Assembly (NCBI GenBank): GCA_017979445.1
Contig: CM030706.1
Coordinates: 19,020,967 to 19,084,966, forward strand
Reading direction: 5' to 3'
Source of the DNA: Akebia trifoliata
Lineage: Eukaryota; Streptophyta; Magnoliopsida; Ranunculales; Lardizabalaceae
Length of the DNA: 64,000 nt
Position 1 is the stretch's first letter. Every line of letters begins with the position of its first letter. The notes beneath the pieces were generated by a model. It searched no databases, was not told the DNA's origin, and saw nothing but the letters and a program-made list of their open reading frames with translations. Below, piece after piece: positions 1-11,104 of the stretch. The position numbers were made by a program, and so were the translations under genes.

Positions 1-377
1 GTAAAATTTCATTCTAGCCGTTGGTCACCTCCATACTATGTAAAAATTCCTTTTGATCATTGGTAACCTATGGTCAGGATAAAAAAAGTTAAGCCTGGCC
101 GTTGGTTACCTCCATACAGTGCAATTTTCTCTTCTGGTTATTGGTTACTTCCATACTAGACAATACTCTTTTTTGGACATTAGTAACTTATGATCAGGTT
201 AAAATTTAAGCCTGGTCGTTGGTTACCTCTATACCAAGCTAAAATCATAAATGTATTTTGTTTGTTGGCTCGACATGGGGTCTTTGCAACCACTTGAAAA
301 TTGACTTGAGTCAAGTCCCTTCTCAAAAGATTTTTGGTACTCTCATGCTCGGTCTAGGTAAAAAATGGGGTATCTAC
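1..377 (-). mobile_element. Edge of a Tat-type LTR (minus strand), truncated by the window
   Basis: Read on the minus strand, the sequence starting at 377 opens with TGTAGATACCCCATTTTTT. This is nearly the same start as the Tat-type LTRs at 17345, 37974 and 57005. The bases just outside it (378-390) read on the minus strand as a purine run ending GGGCACC, which resembles the polypurine tract before the intact Tat 3' LTR (ending GGGGCATT at 57004). I infer the start of a 3' LTR of a minus-strand element; the rest of the LTR lies left of the window. Its body differs from the other Tat LTRs, so it is a separate subfamily. Confidence 0.5.
12..236. repeat. About 40-bp tandem repeat, six degenerate copies
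   Basis: Units start near 14, 54, 95, 134, 173 and 212. Each holds a variant of TGGTNATTGGTNACCTCCATAC followed by an A-rich spacer. Alternate copies are more alike, suggesting an 80-bp higher-order unit. The array lies inside the LTR edge at 1-377. Confidence 0.7.
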
Positions 378-456
378 AGGTGCCCTTTTTTGTGAGAATT
401 GTGTGCAGTGAATCACAAATATGTAGACTCAAACTCTTTTGTGCCTAACCAAGCTC

Positions 457-597
457 GAGTTTGCTTACTTGTTCTCCTTTTTGTTTTAGTGAATTCAGAT
501 TGAATCTTTGAAACCAAGGAATCGATCTTCCCAAGTTCTAGGTCTGATAGGGAGTTTGCTTGCTTGCTTGTTCTCCTTTTACTTTAGTGAATTCAGG
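457..597. repeat. Direct duplication, about 43 bp, 95 bp apart
   Basis: GAGTTTGCTT..TTGTTCTCCTTTT followed by TTTAGTGAATTCAG occurs near 457-499 and again near 552-596. It probably lies in the 3' internal region of the minus-strand Tat-type element whose LTR edge is at 377. Confidence 0.6.
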
Positions 598-680
598 TTT
601 TGGCCTTGGGGTCTATTTCAATTTTTACAATTTGGAGGCGCTTTGCATCAAGGGCCTAGTCAACTTTGAGTGTCTACAAT

Positions 681-2480
681 ACTCTTTAAATTTTAGTAGG
701 AAACCTTAATGGATAAAAATCTTACTAAAAGAGGATCTCGCTCTTTATCTCCATTTATATAAGTGGATCGGCACCGCATAATAACAATAACAGTGAGACG
801 CGCAAACTATATTCATAGGGTTATGAACATAATGATATCCATCAATCACTAAAATCCTAGTAGATCCAAATAGAAAGGACAAAGAAGGTGAATATGAAAA
901 TTGAAGAATTCAGATTTGGGATTTACGCACTTCGATTATTGGATCAACATTTTTGATTTATGGCACAAGATAAGTATCCTAACTTTAATTCTTAGAATAG
1001 GTTCTTGAGATATATATATGATTTTTTATTTATTCGGAATTATAGAATAATAGTAATGTAAATAAGATTTGTATGTTTAAAATCTAACAATTCAAGGTTT
1101 ATACTATTCAAAATATAAAAAAGACCACAATTATGAGTTTGAATTAGGAATTTATAATTGATTAACATATCAAAATATCAAATCAATGTTATTTTCATTT
1201 GCATCCGTATTATTTTACACATTGTTTGTGATGTTCGTTAAAGTCATGTATTATTAAAAGTCATGATTAAATTAGTAAAGGAAAAAAAAGTAACGATTTA
1301 ATTGTGATTTTTTTAATAAGTCGAAGACTTGGGTGACTATGATCATTTCAACAAAAAGATTCATCAATATTTCTATCATTTTCACAAGATTTTTTCATTT
1401 CCATGAAAATTATATTAATAATGACATTTATCAAAATATGTCAATGAAATATTTTCATTTTCAGACTGAAACCGAAATAGATACAAAACAAAAAAAAAAT
1501 CATCTACAATGAATATAAATCACCAATGCAAGATGCATGAATCCATTGTCTAAAAGCAGGCAATGAGACTGATTGATTTGTGGTTTTTTGCCGTTTGTGA
1601 TGATGTGGGTCAATCATTTATTTTAGGATCAAGGGCTCAAAAAAACAGTATCAATTTGAAATTTGTTATGTCACTATCAGTTTTTTGATACCGACATATC
1701 TATATCTGCCTTTTTCTTCCTCAAAATGTGGTAGCATTAAAAGACTTTTTCAACCAAAATAAATAAGTTTCATCTTCTGTACAAAAGATTCTCTTTTGAC
1801 GGTCATAAGGTGGCTTTAATTTCAAGGGACCCACCACAAAGGAGAGACCAATTCATGCCACGTGGATGGTGATGGCTTGTAATTTGATAAAAATGGACCC
1901 CTCCAGTTGGAGTTCATTCCATTCACGGGTCTATATGTGACAACGAGAGGACGTTTCGAATTTCGATGGGAAGCTTTTCCACTCTTTCTTCCGAATCGAA
2001 TGACAACTCAGTTCAAGCATTTGCTGTGTCAACTCACTAACTCAGCTGAATCAAGTCAGCACTGTACTCGTCAGATTAGAAATTCCACATAGTTAAACAA
2101 AGATCATTATAAAAAAAAAAAAGGACCAACTAGGTGCACACCACCCACTACCAATAGTATTTCATCACTAATTTTTTTTTCCTTTGCACCCCATTTGAAT
2201 CATTGTACTCAAAATAAAAATATTGCACTCCTTTTTTTTTTAATTTTCGTCCTTCTTCAAATGTGCTTAAATAAATTATTGTTGGTTCAATAATGTTTTT
2301 ACAAGAATTGATCGCAAGGGTGGAGTCAGTATTTTACCCATGTGGGGACAACTAAGAGTGGGAAAAAAAAAAATTGTTGGGGCAGTTAAGATTGGAATTT
2401 TTTTTTTTTTGTGGGGAAAATAATGATGGATTTTTTAATCCGCTCTTGATATCTATTGCAATAGCTAATTATTTCATGGA
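681..2480. other. Intergenic AT-rich DNA, no gene seen
   Basis: No reading frame here has recognisable protein similarity. The stretch at 1790-2095 is less AT-rich and holds a perfect CCACGTGG (1858-1865, a G-box core), but no gene starts next to it. Confidence 0.5.
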
Positions 2481-2496
2481 CTTTGAAAATTCTTGT

Positions 2497-2512
2497 GGGG
2501 GCAAGTGCCCCC
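2497..2512. repeat. G/C-rich perfect hairpin in a dispersed-repeat remnant
   Basis: GGGGGCA and TGCCCCC form a 7-bp stem around a 2-base loop, in otherwise AT-rich DNA. The flanks (2460-2545) look like a degraded dispersed plant repeat that I cannot assign to a family. Confidence 0.4.
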
Positions 2513-2755
2513 AATGCCTCCACTGTAAATCCGTCCTTGATTGATTGTATAACAAGTATATTTACAATATACTCGAATAGAGAAAACGAAGTCATGAGAA
2601 GGTGAGTAATCTTGAATCTTAATGTTATCGATAATAAAATGCAATTAAAAAAGGGTTATTTTTCAAGATTGGTATGTAATCTGTCACTAGTAGTGTACAC
2701 CTAGTTGATCGCAAAAAAATATATATCTTAATATTAAAGTACTAAAAATTTATCT

Positions 2756-3265
2756 TTGATTTGATCCAACTTATTGAACATTCGAGTCGAGTTGATTTTT
2801 TGAGTTTTAAAGCAAAGCTCTTATCAACTTAATTCCATTATATGTGGTGCATTGTACGTGAAAGAAATGTTTCACAGCTGCTGATCCAACTGAATCCGAT
2901 TAGATTTTATAATAAAATTGGTTCGGTTAAAGAAACTCCAGCATTTTTTGTTTTATTGTTATCCTTTTTATAAAAAAAAATTAGTAGGTGGCATGTTCCA
3001 ACACATGTATTGCAAAAATTAGGATTTAAACATAATTTCAAAATTTTTATAATTATTTTAATATTAATATTTTTTTATTATAATAAAATAATATTTGATT
3101 CACCAAAATCAACTACTTGACTCAACTTTCTGGACCTTCGAGTTGAGTTGATTTTTTGAGTTTTAAAACAAAGCTCTTTCCAAATTAATTCAATTGGATG
3201 TGGTGTATTAGTGTCTTAATTAAAACCAGTGATCCAACTGGGTCCGACTAAAAGTAAGTGTAGGT
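2756..3265. repeat. Direct duplication, about 150-bp copies 356 bp apart
   Basis: Copy one (about 2756-2910) and copy two (about 3105-3265) both carry GAGTTGATTTTTTGAGTTTTAAA, then CAAAGCTCTT, ATGTGGTG, and finally TGATCCAACTG..TCCGA. No coding potential is evident. The copies could be two fragments of one unknown repeat. Confidence 0.6.
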
Positions 3266-3345
3266 AGTTTAGGTAAAAAGGATAAAGTTTTTGAAAAACA
3301 TAGATTGGCCCAATCAATTTAATACATTTTTGGTTCACTTATCAG

Positions 3346-3503
3346 TTAAGTTTCTAAAACATTGCTTGAAAGTGAAGGCATCTCATGATATAAGAACCAA
3401 ATTCGAATCAGGTTATGACTACGATCCCACCGATTTAACACGTTTATGTTTCAATCATTAGTTCAATTTTTAAAACATTGCATGGAAGTGAAGGGATCTC
3501 ATT
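3346..3503. repeat. Short direct repeat
   Basis: TAAAACATTGC-TGAAGTGAAGG-ATCTCAT type sequence occurs at about 3353-3390 and again at about 3470-3501. It is non-coding and of unknown origin. Confidence 0.45.
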
Positions 3504-4693
3504 AGGCGTGTCAATGGGTGGGTTTTAGTTTCAAAATAAATGGAATTGGAACTTGAATTGAAATCATAAAAAATCACAGGTACTCATCGATTCTGATTTT
3601 CAATAATTAAATTGGTTCCGGATACTCATTAGATAGAATATAATGATTTTGATTCTATTTTAGACTCAATTCTAATTGATCTAATAAATAGATAATCGAA
3701 ATCGGAGTTTTCGATTCCAATTCTCTTTTGATTTAGGTTAAATTGGTACTCATTGATACCCCTAGATCATAACTCAATATCCCCCCTCCCCCCAACATGA
3801 TCTCCTTGATCAAAACCATCTGATTTAAATACTTGGTTGCATAATAATCTAATCGGATCGTCCGAGGTATGGAAACTGAAAGCCAAGGATAAACTAATGG
3901 AATAATATTCCTTAGGAAGTAGGAGGCTGGAAGGTTCTAGTCAATGTTTGGTCTACACTAGACTTGTTGAGCCTCATTTTTTTTTCCTCTCAAGACCCAA
4001 TGAAGAAATTAAAAGATGGACACCTTTGATTATCATAATCTTATGTTATTTAATAATAATTTATTTAGATTTCTATGGATGGAGAGATAATACCCATGAA
4101 ATTAGCTGAGGGGGTTGGTGTGTACAAGTCAAATTAAAATTTCCATTTGACAAAAATATGGTGATAATATAAGTAGTCAATTTCTCAATTAAACTTTTTT
4201 TTATTTTTTGTTTGTTATAGTCATGGATGGTCTTGCACTCTTTCTTATCTTTTCCAATGTCGACTTTTCTATTGGAAAACCAGTTTTCTATTTTGGATTC
4301 ATCAATGGGATGAGTATTGTCATTCATAGTCGGCAGCTTTGGCATTATATATATCAATAGTATTCTTTCTTAAAAATAATAATAGAGTTTGAACGTCTAG
4401 ATTAAGCAAGAATATATTGAACCCATGCATGTAGGAAGTTGGCTGTCAATGGATTGATCAGAGGATTATTAGAAGAGAAATCTTATCCTTTAGGATCTGA
4501 ATCGAGGATTTAGGATAAGGTTCCTTTTGGGAATATATGACAATTAAATTAATCATTATTTCACATTCCTTTTGAGAGCAAACAATTATCCCAAACTCAA
4601 CCGATCGAGAATAGTTTTTGGTAATTGAACATCCAATCCTAAAGATCAAACAAGCGTACATGTAAACGCGAGAGAGCACTACCCCAATCATTA
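3504..4693. other. Intergenic AT-rich DNA, nothing recognised
   Basis: Low-complexity sequence with TGATTCCAATT-like runs at 3530-3760. No supported gene, RNA or complete repeat. Confidence 0.45.
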
Positions 4694-5180
4694 CATATAA
4701 CTATAAGAGTTGTGATAAATTAACGCGCTTTTGACGTGTCGTGTCATACCTAACAAAGGTCAGGTGGCAGCCCATTTCATGCCATGTGGTATTTGTGAGA
4801 ATTACCAACCATATGGATATGTGGTCCATCCCTTGGTGAGCCTAGATACTAAAAATTATAATGTTTGATAATTTGTATCCACTGGATCTAAACTCTTGAA
4901 AAATTGTTTGAATCCAACAATTCAAAATCATTCTTATACAATGCTAATATCAATAGATGTGCATCACCAATCAAACTGATATTTTGTGGGTAGATTCACT
5001 AAGGGATAAACCACATAGTCATACGGTCTGTCGGTCCCACAAATACCACATGGCATGAAATGGGTTGCCACTTGACCTTTGTTAAGTACGACACACTGTT
5101 CTAGATCCCCATGTCAAAGTACGTCTAATGCATGCGTCAAAAGCATGTTAATTTATCACGGCTCTAACTAAAATGATGGG
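4694..5180. mobile_element. Foldback MITE-like element with about 160-bp inverted arms
   Basis: The left arm (about 4696-4856) and the reverse complement of the right arm (about 4990-5180) share, in order: GTGATAAATTAA; GCTTTTGACG; GTCGT..TACCTAACAAAGGTCA; GTGGCA.CCCATTTCATGCC; ATGTGGTATTTGTG; TATGTGGT..ATCCCTT. A spacer of about 130 bp separates the arms. No transposase is encoded and no clear TSD was found, so the superfamily is open. Confidence 0.65.
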
Positions 5181-5345
5181 AGAATGGTGTAAGCATCTTA
5201 TTATGTGGGAGAGTGAGAATTGCCCTCTATGTACAAAACTAAAACCTTATGAGTTCCAATTGTCTCTGTTTTGGGGTTGGATCCAAATACTAAAAACCCA
5301 ATTCAGTTAGTTATTGGATAAAAATTAACACATTTCGAACAATAG

Positions 5346-5790
5346 GGCTGATTGCTTGGCTCTTAATGCGGTTCTAATATCTCTAAATTTAATGGGACTC
5401 CACGTAAGCATAGAGTTGGATTCGTTGTTGCTAGTAAATGACTTCAAAGGAATATACCTTCCTTGGAGACTAGAACCATTTCTAGTTTTGACATAGCAAT
5501 CTTTGGCTAATCTCTCATGGGAAGTCAGACACTTATGGAGGGAAAGTAATTCGGTAGCCAATGCCTTACTGAATTTGCTCTTAAGGAACAATTCTTCTTA
5601 TTTATTTTCCCAACTTTGAATTCGAAGATCTCCCCTTTCTAGTCAAAAAATGCTACATGGGGGATTGGTTGGGTTTGCAATATTTTCACCTGGTAAAATA
5701 GGGACTTTGTTCCCTCCTCTTGTACATTTGCTCTTATTTCAATATATTCTTCGCCCATTGAACAAAAATAATAATAATATTAATAATTCG
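5346..5790 (+). pseudogene. LINE-type RNase H remnant
   Basis: The frame starting at 5348 gives a peptide with the layout of the RNase H domain at the C-terminal end of plant L1-type LINE polyproteins. It has ALNAVLISLNLMG, then IELDSLLLVND (the acidic residue after a beta strand), a tryptophan spacer, and VRHLWRESNSVANALLNLL, which matches the usual H..RE.N..A..LA helix. There is one in-frame stop near 5490. Further on, an LPPLVHLLLF-like tail (about 5715-5750) and an AT-rich run (5764-5790) resemble a LINE 3' end. No reverse transcriptase is present, so this is a 5'-truncated dead copy. Assignment rests on the motif pattern only. Confidence 0.6.
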
Positions 5791-7290
5791 AGAGATTTAC
5801 TAGGCAGACCTAACTGTTGCACTTTTATTACAAAATCTCCTTTGGAGTTCAGACAACTCCAAGGAACCTTGCTATATGAAGTTTGCTACCCACCAAACCT
5901 CACTTTATCAAGTTCGTTATTGAGCAAACCCTGAATTGGGGATCCACGTTAGAAATTTCAAATTTATGTGGTTAATTTGATACTTAACATATCTTGGAGT
6001 GAATTCTAACCACATCAATTTGTGGCATCCAAAAACCTGATTTGATGCACATGATTTATAATGGACAAAGTTATAAGAACTTTAAAAAAAATAGTTGATT
6101 TTCTCAGTTGAATTTTAATTTTAAATCTTAGAGTCTGATAGTCATTCATTTCAACATCTACAATAAAGCTCAAAAAGATTTTTCTTTTTAAAACAATTCT
6201 TTGAAAATCTGAGTTTTTCCATGAAATTTAGAAGTTTATATGTTGGATTTCTAATTTAATAACTTATATGGGCCCATAGACCCTTAGTAAGACTTCAAAT
6301 ATTAGCAAGTTAGTCATTATAATAGCATCATAGGTTTACCCAAGTAACAAACTTGGTAAAGTAGGAGAGTTTTTGTAATAAAATTGCAACAGATAGATCT
6401 ACCAGGTAAATCTCTCTAAAAATTAATGAATTCCATTTTATTCTAATTGAATTGGTGCCCGATCCAAGAATTTGACATCTCTAGGTATATGAGATAGGTT
6501 CTTCATTTGATGGGCACATATAGACATGTCGACATGACGTATACTTGCATATTTAAATGTATACACAAAGGGGAATCCCACTTGTTAAGATTTGGTGGGG
6601 TTATCAACTCAGTCAGTCCAAGTGTAACAATATTATCTTGTGATGTGATTAGCATTATCACTTGGAGAAATATCATACATTTTGCTCATTAATCAATTAT
6701 AATTGCTTTTGTCATGCTTTGTGATGTCATCTACACTGTTGGGGTCTCTTCCATAAGAAGTCTAAATGCAATGCAAAGCTGTGAGAAAAAAAATGAAAAA
6801 GCTTGTTTCCTAGAATTGGTTCCTTCAAGTCGCTATGAATTTAGTGGACTTGGAAAGTTATAGCAGTCTTGCACTGAGGAAACAAATCAAAAATCAAAAA
6901 GTAAAGCCACCATTTAGTCAACCCTCTCTCTCTCTCATCATTTGGTTGATTTGACCACACATTAGAACCCCCGTTCAAGAAGCAAATGATTTCATTTGCC
7001 CATAGCTTCTTCACCCTCCCACTACTTGAAAATGAACACAGAGAAACAAAGAAAGAGAGATTTGCTTTTAATTAGAATGATTTTCAACTTTGAATCAACT
7101 TCACTACAAAACTACTGTATAATTCTCCCCTCACCAATAAAAAAAAAGACATATATATTTCACCATCTCATGATTTAACAACAATTTCAATTTTCTAAAC
7201 TACTTTAATATTAAAATACTCAATAAAATACAAGTCCTCCCCCTCCCTTAAATTTCACTAAAAATTATCTTAAATGTGTAACAGACCCAA
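5791..7290. other. Intergenic DNA downstream of the MYB gene
   Basis: AT-rich, with a CT-rich run at 6930-6939. No protein or RNA gene recognised. The part next to 7290 should contain the MYB 3' untranslated region, but I see no unambiguous poly(A) signal. Confidence 0.4.
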
Positions 7291-8882
7291 TCAAGAATGG
7301 GTTATACCCTTCTCTTGTAACTGTCTAAACTGCCATAACTCATCAATGTTCCATAGATTGTCTGCCATGTCATCATTGATCCAATTACTTTCTGCCACAT
7401 GGCAATCATAGATTGGTGCCAAGTTGAAGGATTCCATGTCATAGCTATTGCTATCCATATTGTAACAACCCTTCAGAAATGGGTTGTAAACAATGTTGCC
7501 AAAAGCACGAGGACTTGTTAGGCATTCTGAAATTTCAGGAATCTGTGAATTAATGTTCATGGAATCTGAAGTGATGCTTGGGCTAGTGCACTTCTCTGAG
7601 CTTGAATTGCTCTCTTGAAGATTTAAACTTTTTATTGTCTCTCTTGTTCTTGAAGATCCATGTTGTGGTGGTGGTGGTGGTGGTTGTGATAATTCTTGAG
7701 GGACTTGATTGAGTGTAAGAGTAGATTGTGAACTTTGAGGATTCATGGTTGAATAAGAAGATTGATCAGTTGATTTTTTCATCTTTTGAAGCAATCTTGG
7801 CATCCAAAAACGTTGGATCACATCTCTAAATTTATTGCTATTAGCATCAATCTTGAGCTGCCTAGCTTGTTTCTGCACTCTTGTTCTCCAATAATTCTTT
7901 ATTTCATTATCTGTTCTTCCAGGTAAATTTTGTGCAATCTTAGACCACCTAGAATTACGAGAATAAACAAACATTAGATTAACAAAATAACAGAGAGAAT
8001 AGTACCCATTAATTAGCCAAACTACACTACTATATGAAATCGAGATTATACCACCCAACCAAATTTTTTATAACACACCAAACAATGAAATTAAATATTG
8101 TATTCCAGGTGCGGGCATGAGGGTACTTAAATGAAAGCAGCACCCCTTTCCTTTTCATTTTTTTTTTTTTTTTTGGAAAAGCTCTTTATTTGATGTGATT
8201 TACTTTAATTATGGGTGGGTTATAATTTACTAAGTGGTGTGTCATAAAAAATTGTTGTATGGAAACATAAGGCACTAAAAGAAAAAGAAAAAAATTCCCT
8301 TCATGTCAAGCTGTTAATCTATCATCAACATTAATAATATAAAACAAGTAGAATAACTACCGGTTACCCCATTTGGAATGGAGTTCAAGAATCAGGATCT
8401 GTTCTTCAAGAGTAAGGTTTCCGCGCTTTACGTCAGGTTTTAGATAATTCAGCCATCTCAATCTACAACTCTTTCCAGTTCTCTTCAATCCTGAAAAGAT
8501 AATTTCAAAGAATAAAGGGTTGTGAGATAATCATCCACTTATTTAAAGTTTCATACCATCTTGAGATGTGTCGATCGTTTTGATATAGACCAAGATCAAA
8601 ATCATGAAATTTTAATTTAAATGCTTATAAAATGTTTTAGATTGTCTTAGAAAAATATTGATCATCCATATTGTTATAAACTTAATTGAAAAAATATAAA
8701 ATAGGATAAAAAGATATTGGTATAGTTTAACCTGAACATTTGGCTAACATATCCCAGCGACCTTCACCATGAGAAGCAATGTAATGTGTGAGAAGAGCAT
8801 CTTCTTCAAGAGTCCATGGTCCTCTTCTTAGCTTAATATCTTCTTCAACATGATTGCATCTCTTCTTAGTATCAGTAGACAT
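7291..8882 (-). CDS. MYB62-like: R2R3-MYB transcription factor, subgroup 20 (MYB62/MYB116-like)
   Basis: Three exons: 8882-8732, 8490-8361 and 7948-7291, with introns of 241 and 412 bp. Both introns have GT..AG borders in the phases usual for R2R3-MYB genes (1 and 2), and exon 2 has the usual 130 bp. The product is 312 aa. R2 (about 18-70) has tryptophans at 23, 43 and 63; R3 (about 71-122) has W95 and W114 and the block [19 protein letters not shown]. After the MYB domain comes the WMPRL motif (142-146) that marks subgroup 20 (MYB2, 62, 78, 108, 112, 116). The acidic tail with [15 protein letters not shown] is most like MYB62/MYB116. The bHLH-interaction signature in R3 is absent. A proline run is encoded by a GGT microsatellite (about 7664-7683). 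It should act as a nuclear DNA-binding regulator; Arabidopsis MYB62 is tied to phosphate starvation and gibberellin responses. The first ATG is used because residues before R2 fit the family. No defect seen. Confidence 0.93.
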
Positions 8883-8888
8883 GGTTAC

Positions 8889-8890
8889 TC

Positions 8891-8923
<33 letters not shown>

Positions 8924-8932
8924 CACACACAC
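8889..8932. repeat. Compound (TA)n(GA)n(CA)n microsatellite in the MYB 5' leader
   Basis: Runs of TA, GA and CA follow each other directly, starting just 7 bases upstream of the MYB start codon. On the transcript they read (UG)n(UC)n(UA)n. Length variation here would change the 5' untranslated region. Confidence 0.9.
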
Positions 8933-9033
8933 ACCTACGTATATTTGTATTAAACTAGAGAAGAGAATGAAAAAGTTTAGTATTTTTTATCAGTGTTGGA
9001 AGGTAAAAGTAGTGAAGCTGAAGCTAGCCCAAG

Positions 9034-9040
9034 ATTTATA
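9034..9040 (-). promoter_or_regulatory. Putative TATA box of the MYB gene
   Basis: The minus strand reads CTATAAATC here, about 150 bp upstream of the MYB ATG. This implies transcription starting near 9000-9010 and a 5' leader of about 125 nt that includes the compound microsatellite. A W-box-like TTGACC lies further upstream on the same strand near 9320. Confidence 0.6.
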
Positions 9041-9507
9041 GACTCCCAACATTCTTAAAGCCTAGGCACCCTTTCAAAACAAGTAGTTGAAAAAGTAAAC
9101 TCAGCTGGAGTTTCCTTCCATCTATTTTCCACATGTTTTTGTTTCTACAAACAAAAGAACAAAAAAAAAAAAAAAAATGATAGAATTTTCAGAGATGAGT
9201 TTGTCTCTCTGTCTAAGTCTCTATATCCAACTTAATTAGTGGTGTATTAATATAAATGTGGGTAGCTATCAACCCACGATTTGATATAGGTCCTACTACT
9301 CCTACATAGATCATTCTTTGGTCAAAAAGTCCATGGATTAAAAAAGGCCATGATCCCAACCATCCGATTCATGGAAATTTAATTTCTGAAACTTATTTAT
9401 CTGACCTTACAATATAAATCAGATGATCAGGATCAGCTGATATAGGTTGATATTGTTTGCTAGCTAACTTTACAACTATGCATTACATACACTATTTAAG
9501 GTCTATG

Positions 9508-9530
9508 CCCCCCCCCCCCCCCCCCCCCCC
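9508..9530. repeat. C23 homopolymer
   Basis: An uninterrupted run of 23 C on the plus strand, ended by TCCCC. It is unusual in this AT-rich region. Confidence 0.95.
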
Positions 9531-9578
9531 TCCCCTCTTAACATAGTTGAAAAAGAAAAAGAAAAAGAAAAAAAAAAG

Positions 9579-9943
9579 TGCTGCTATTGGCACTCCAACT
9601 CTTACTTATTACATATCAATTAAAATAAAGAAAGTAAGTGAATTGAGAATTAGTAAAAGTTGAGCTGCCAATACAAACTCTTTTTTTTTCTTCTTTTCAA
9701 GATTTTAATTTTTTGTGTTTAGGATTTTATATGAGCTTAATCATAATTGTAGACAACTGCTGAAATTGTTTGAACAAGTGTTATTGTGTTTTGTAATGTT
9801 GAGATATAATTTGAGGCAAACTTTTGTAATGTTTGAAGAGTGTGTTTTAATTTAATTGGGGGGGGGGGGGGGGGGGGTGATAAATAATTTGAAAATTTGA
9901 GGTGTAATAAGTAGAAGTTGGGGTGCTAATAGCTGCTGTCCCC
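9579..9943. mobile_element. MITE-like element with about 45-bp terminal inverted repeats
   Basis: The left end reads TGCTGCTATTGGCACTCCAA, then CTCTTACTTATTACA. It pairs with the reverse complement of about 9896-9942, which has the same order of blocks (AGCTATTAGCACCCCAACTT, CTACTTATTACA). A third partial copy of the motif lies inverted at about 9650-9680. There is no coding capacity, and the boundaries lack an obvious TSD. Confidence 0.6.
9858..9877. repeat. G20 homopolymer
   Basis: An uninterrupted run of 20 G, inside the right part of the 9579-9943 element and complementary to the C23 run 328 bp upstream. Confidence 0.95.
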
Positions 9944-10313
9944 ATAAGGTAGGGCTGTGGATGGATTGGGTTGTACCTGAAATTGAATTTATTCAGATCA
10001 AATAACTTATTAGGGTTTGCATCAAGGATTTGGATTTGGATTGGTCCTAGATCAACCCATTCCTGGATCCAATAATATATTATATACTTATTTAAAGATG
10101 TGATGTTTGATGTATAAAATAAGATTTGATCCAATGTAGACGGATCCAGTTATAATCTAATCGGATTGGATTTGGATCTAGATATTGAGATTCAATCTGA
10201 TAAGTAATGGATCCAATAATTTATTAGGTTGGTTAGAGATTGACCCAATCCGATCCATTGATCAAGAAAAGGTGAAATACGGATTTTAACTTTAGGTATG
10301 AAATCTTTGGTTT
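9944..10313. other. Intergenic AT-rich DNA with degenerate GGATTTGGAT-like words
   Basis: Variants of GGATTGG, GGATCCA and AATTTATTAGG recur many times between 9955 and 10255, giving an irregular low-complexity repeat. No gene seen. Confidence 0.4.
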
Positions 10314-10325
10314 TATATATATATA

Positions 10326-10687
10326 GGGTCCCGTTCCCCACCCTAAGCTTTACCCTACACTTTAACAAACGTGTTTTGTTCTACATGGGTTAGAAGTTTT
10401 GGAATGGGCTGATTTTTGGTGAGGAAATCATCCTCACCAAAAATCAGCTCATTCCAAAACTTCTAACCCCATAAAAAATGGTTTACAAAAAATGGACGGT
10501 CCACAATTTTTCAAGTTGTAAACATGGGCTAAAAATTTCGGAATAGGCTGATTTTTGGTGAGGATGATCTTCTAATCATAGAGATCATCCTCACCAAAAA
10601 TCAGCCCATTCCAAAACTTCTAACCCATGTAGGACAAAACACGTTTGTTAAAGTGTAGGGTAAAGCTTAGGGTGTTGAACATTTCTC
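10326..10687. mobile_element. Foldback element 1 of 3, set in (TA)n
   Basis: The outer inverted ends pair ACCCTAAGCTTTACCCTACA (left) with TGTAGGGTAAAGCTTAGGGT (right), extending to ACAAACGTGTTTTGT. Inside lie two separate hairpins, at about 10387-10470 and 10527-10627. Both are built from GGTTAGAAGTTTTGGAATGG plus GCTGATTTTTGGTGAGGATG and its complement. A short spacer with GGACGGTCCA separates them. The element is flanked by TA repeats and encodes no protein. Confidence 0.8.
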
Positions 10688-10695
10688 ATATATAT

Positions 10696-11049
10696 GGGTC
10701 CTTTTTAGCAACAAACATTTTTGGCAAAACATTTTTCAAAACATGGGTTAGAGGTTTTGGAATGGGCTGATTTTTGGTGAGGATGATCTCTACAGTGAGG
10801 AGATCATCCTCATCAAAAATCAGTCCATTCCAAAACTTCTAACCCCATGTTTACAAGTTGAAAAATCGTGGACCGTCCATTTTTTGTAAATCATTTTTGA
10901 TGAGTTAGAAGTTTTGGAATGGGCTGATTTTTGGTGATGATGATCTCCTCACTGTAGAGATCATCCTCACCAAAAATCAGCCCATTCCAAAACCTCTAAC
11001 CCATATTTTGAAAAATGTTTCGCCAAAATGTTTGTTGCTGAACATTTCC

Positions 11050-11050
<1 letters not shown>
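10696..11050. mobile_element. Foldback element 2 of 3, set in (TA)n
   Basis: The outer ends pair CAACAAACATTTTTGGC with GCCAAAATGTTTGTTG, and AAACATTTTTCAAAA with TTTTGAAAAATGTTT. It has two internal hairpins (about 10745-10846 and 10903-11002) with the same core stem as element 1. Its outer ends differ from those of elements 1 and 3, so it is a related subtype. Confidence 0.8.
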
Positions 11051-11083
<33 letters not shown>

Positions 11084-11104
11084 TATATATATATATATAT
11101 ATAT
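11051..11104. repeat. (TA)n microsatellite between foldback elements
   Basis: About 54 bp of alternating TA with one AATATT interruption near the middle. Shorter TA runs flank the array at 10314-10325, 10688-10695 and 11484-11501. Confidence 0.9.

Noticed and set aside
1907..2092. A 61-codon open frame in less AT-rich DNA near a G-box
   Set aside because: No recognisable domain, no second exon and no promoter signal at the right distance; most likely chance.
5325..5591. An 88-codon minus-strand frame
   Set aside because: It is the antisense shadow of the LINE RNase H relic, whose plus-strand frame carries the recognisable motifs.
8850..9041. A plus-strand frame beginning opposite the MYB start
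   Set aside because: It is antisense to MYB exon 1 and its leader and consists largely of translated microsatellite.
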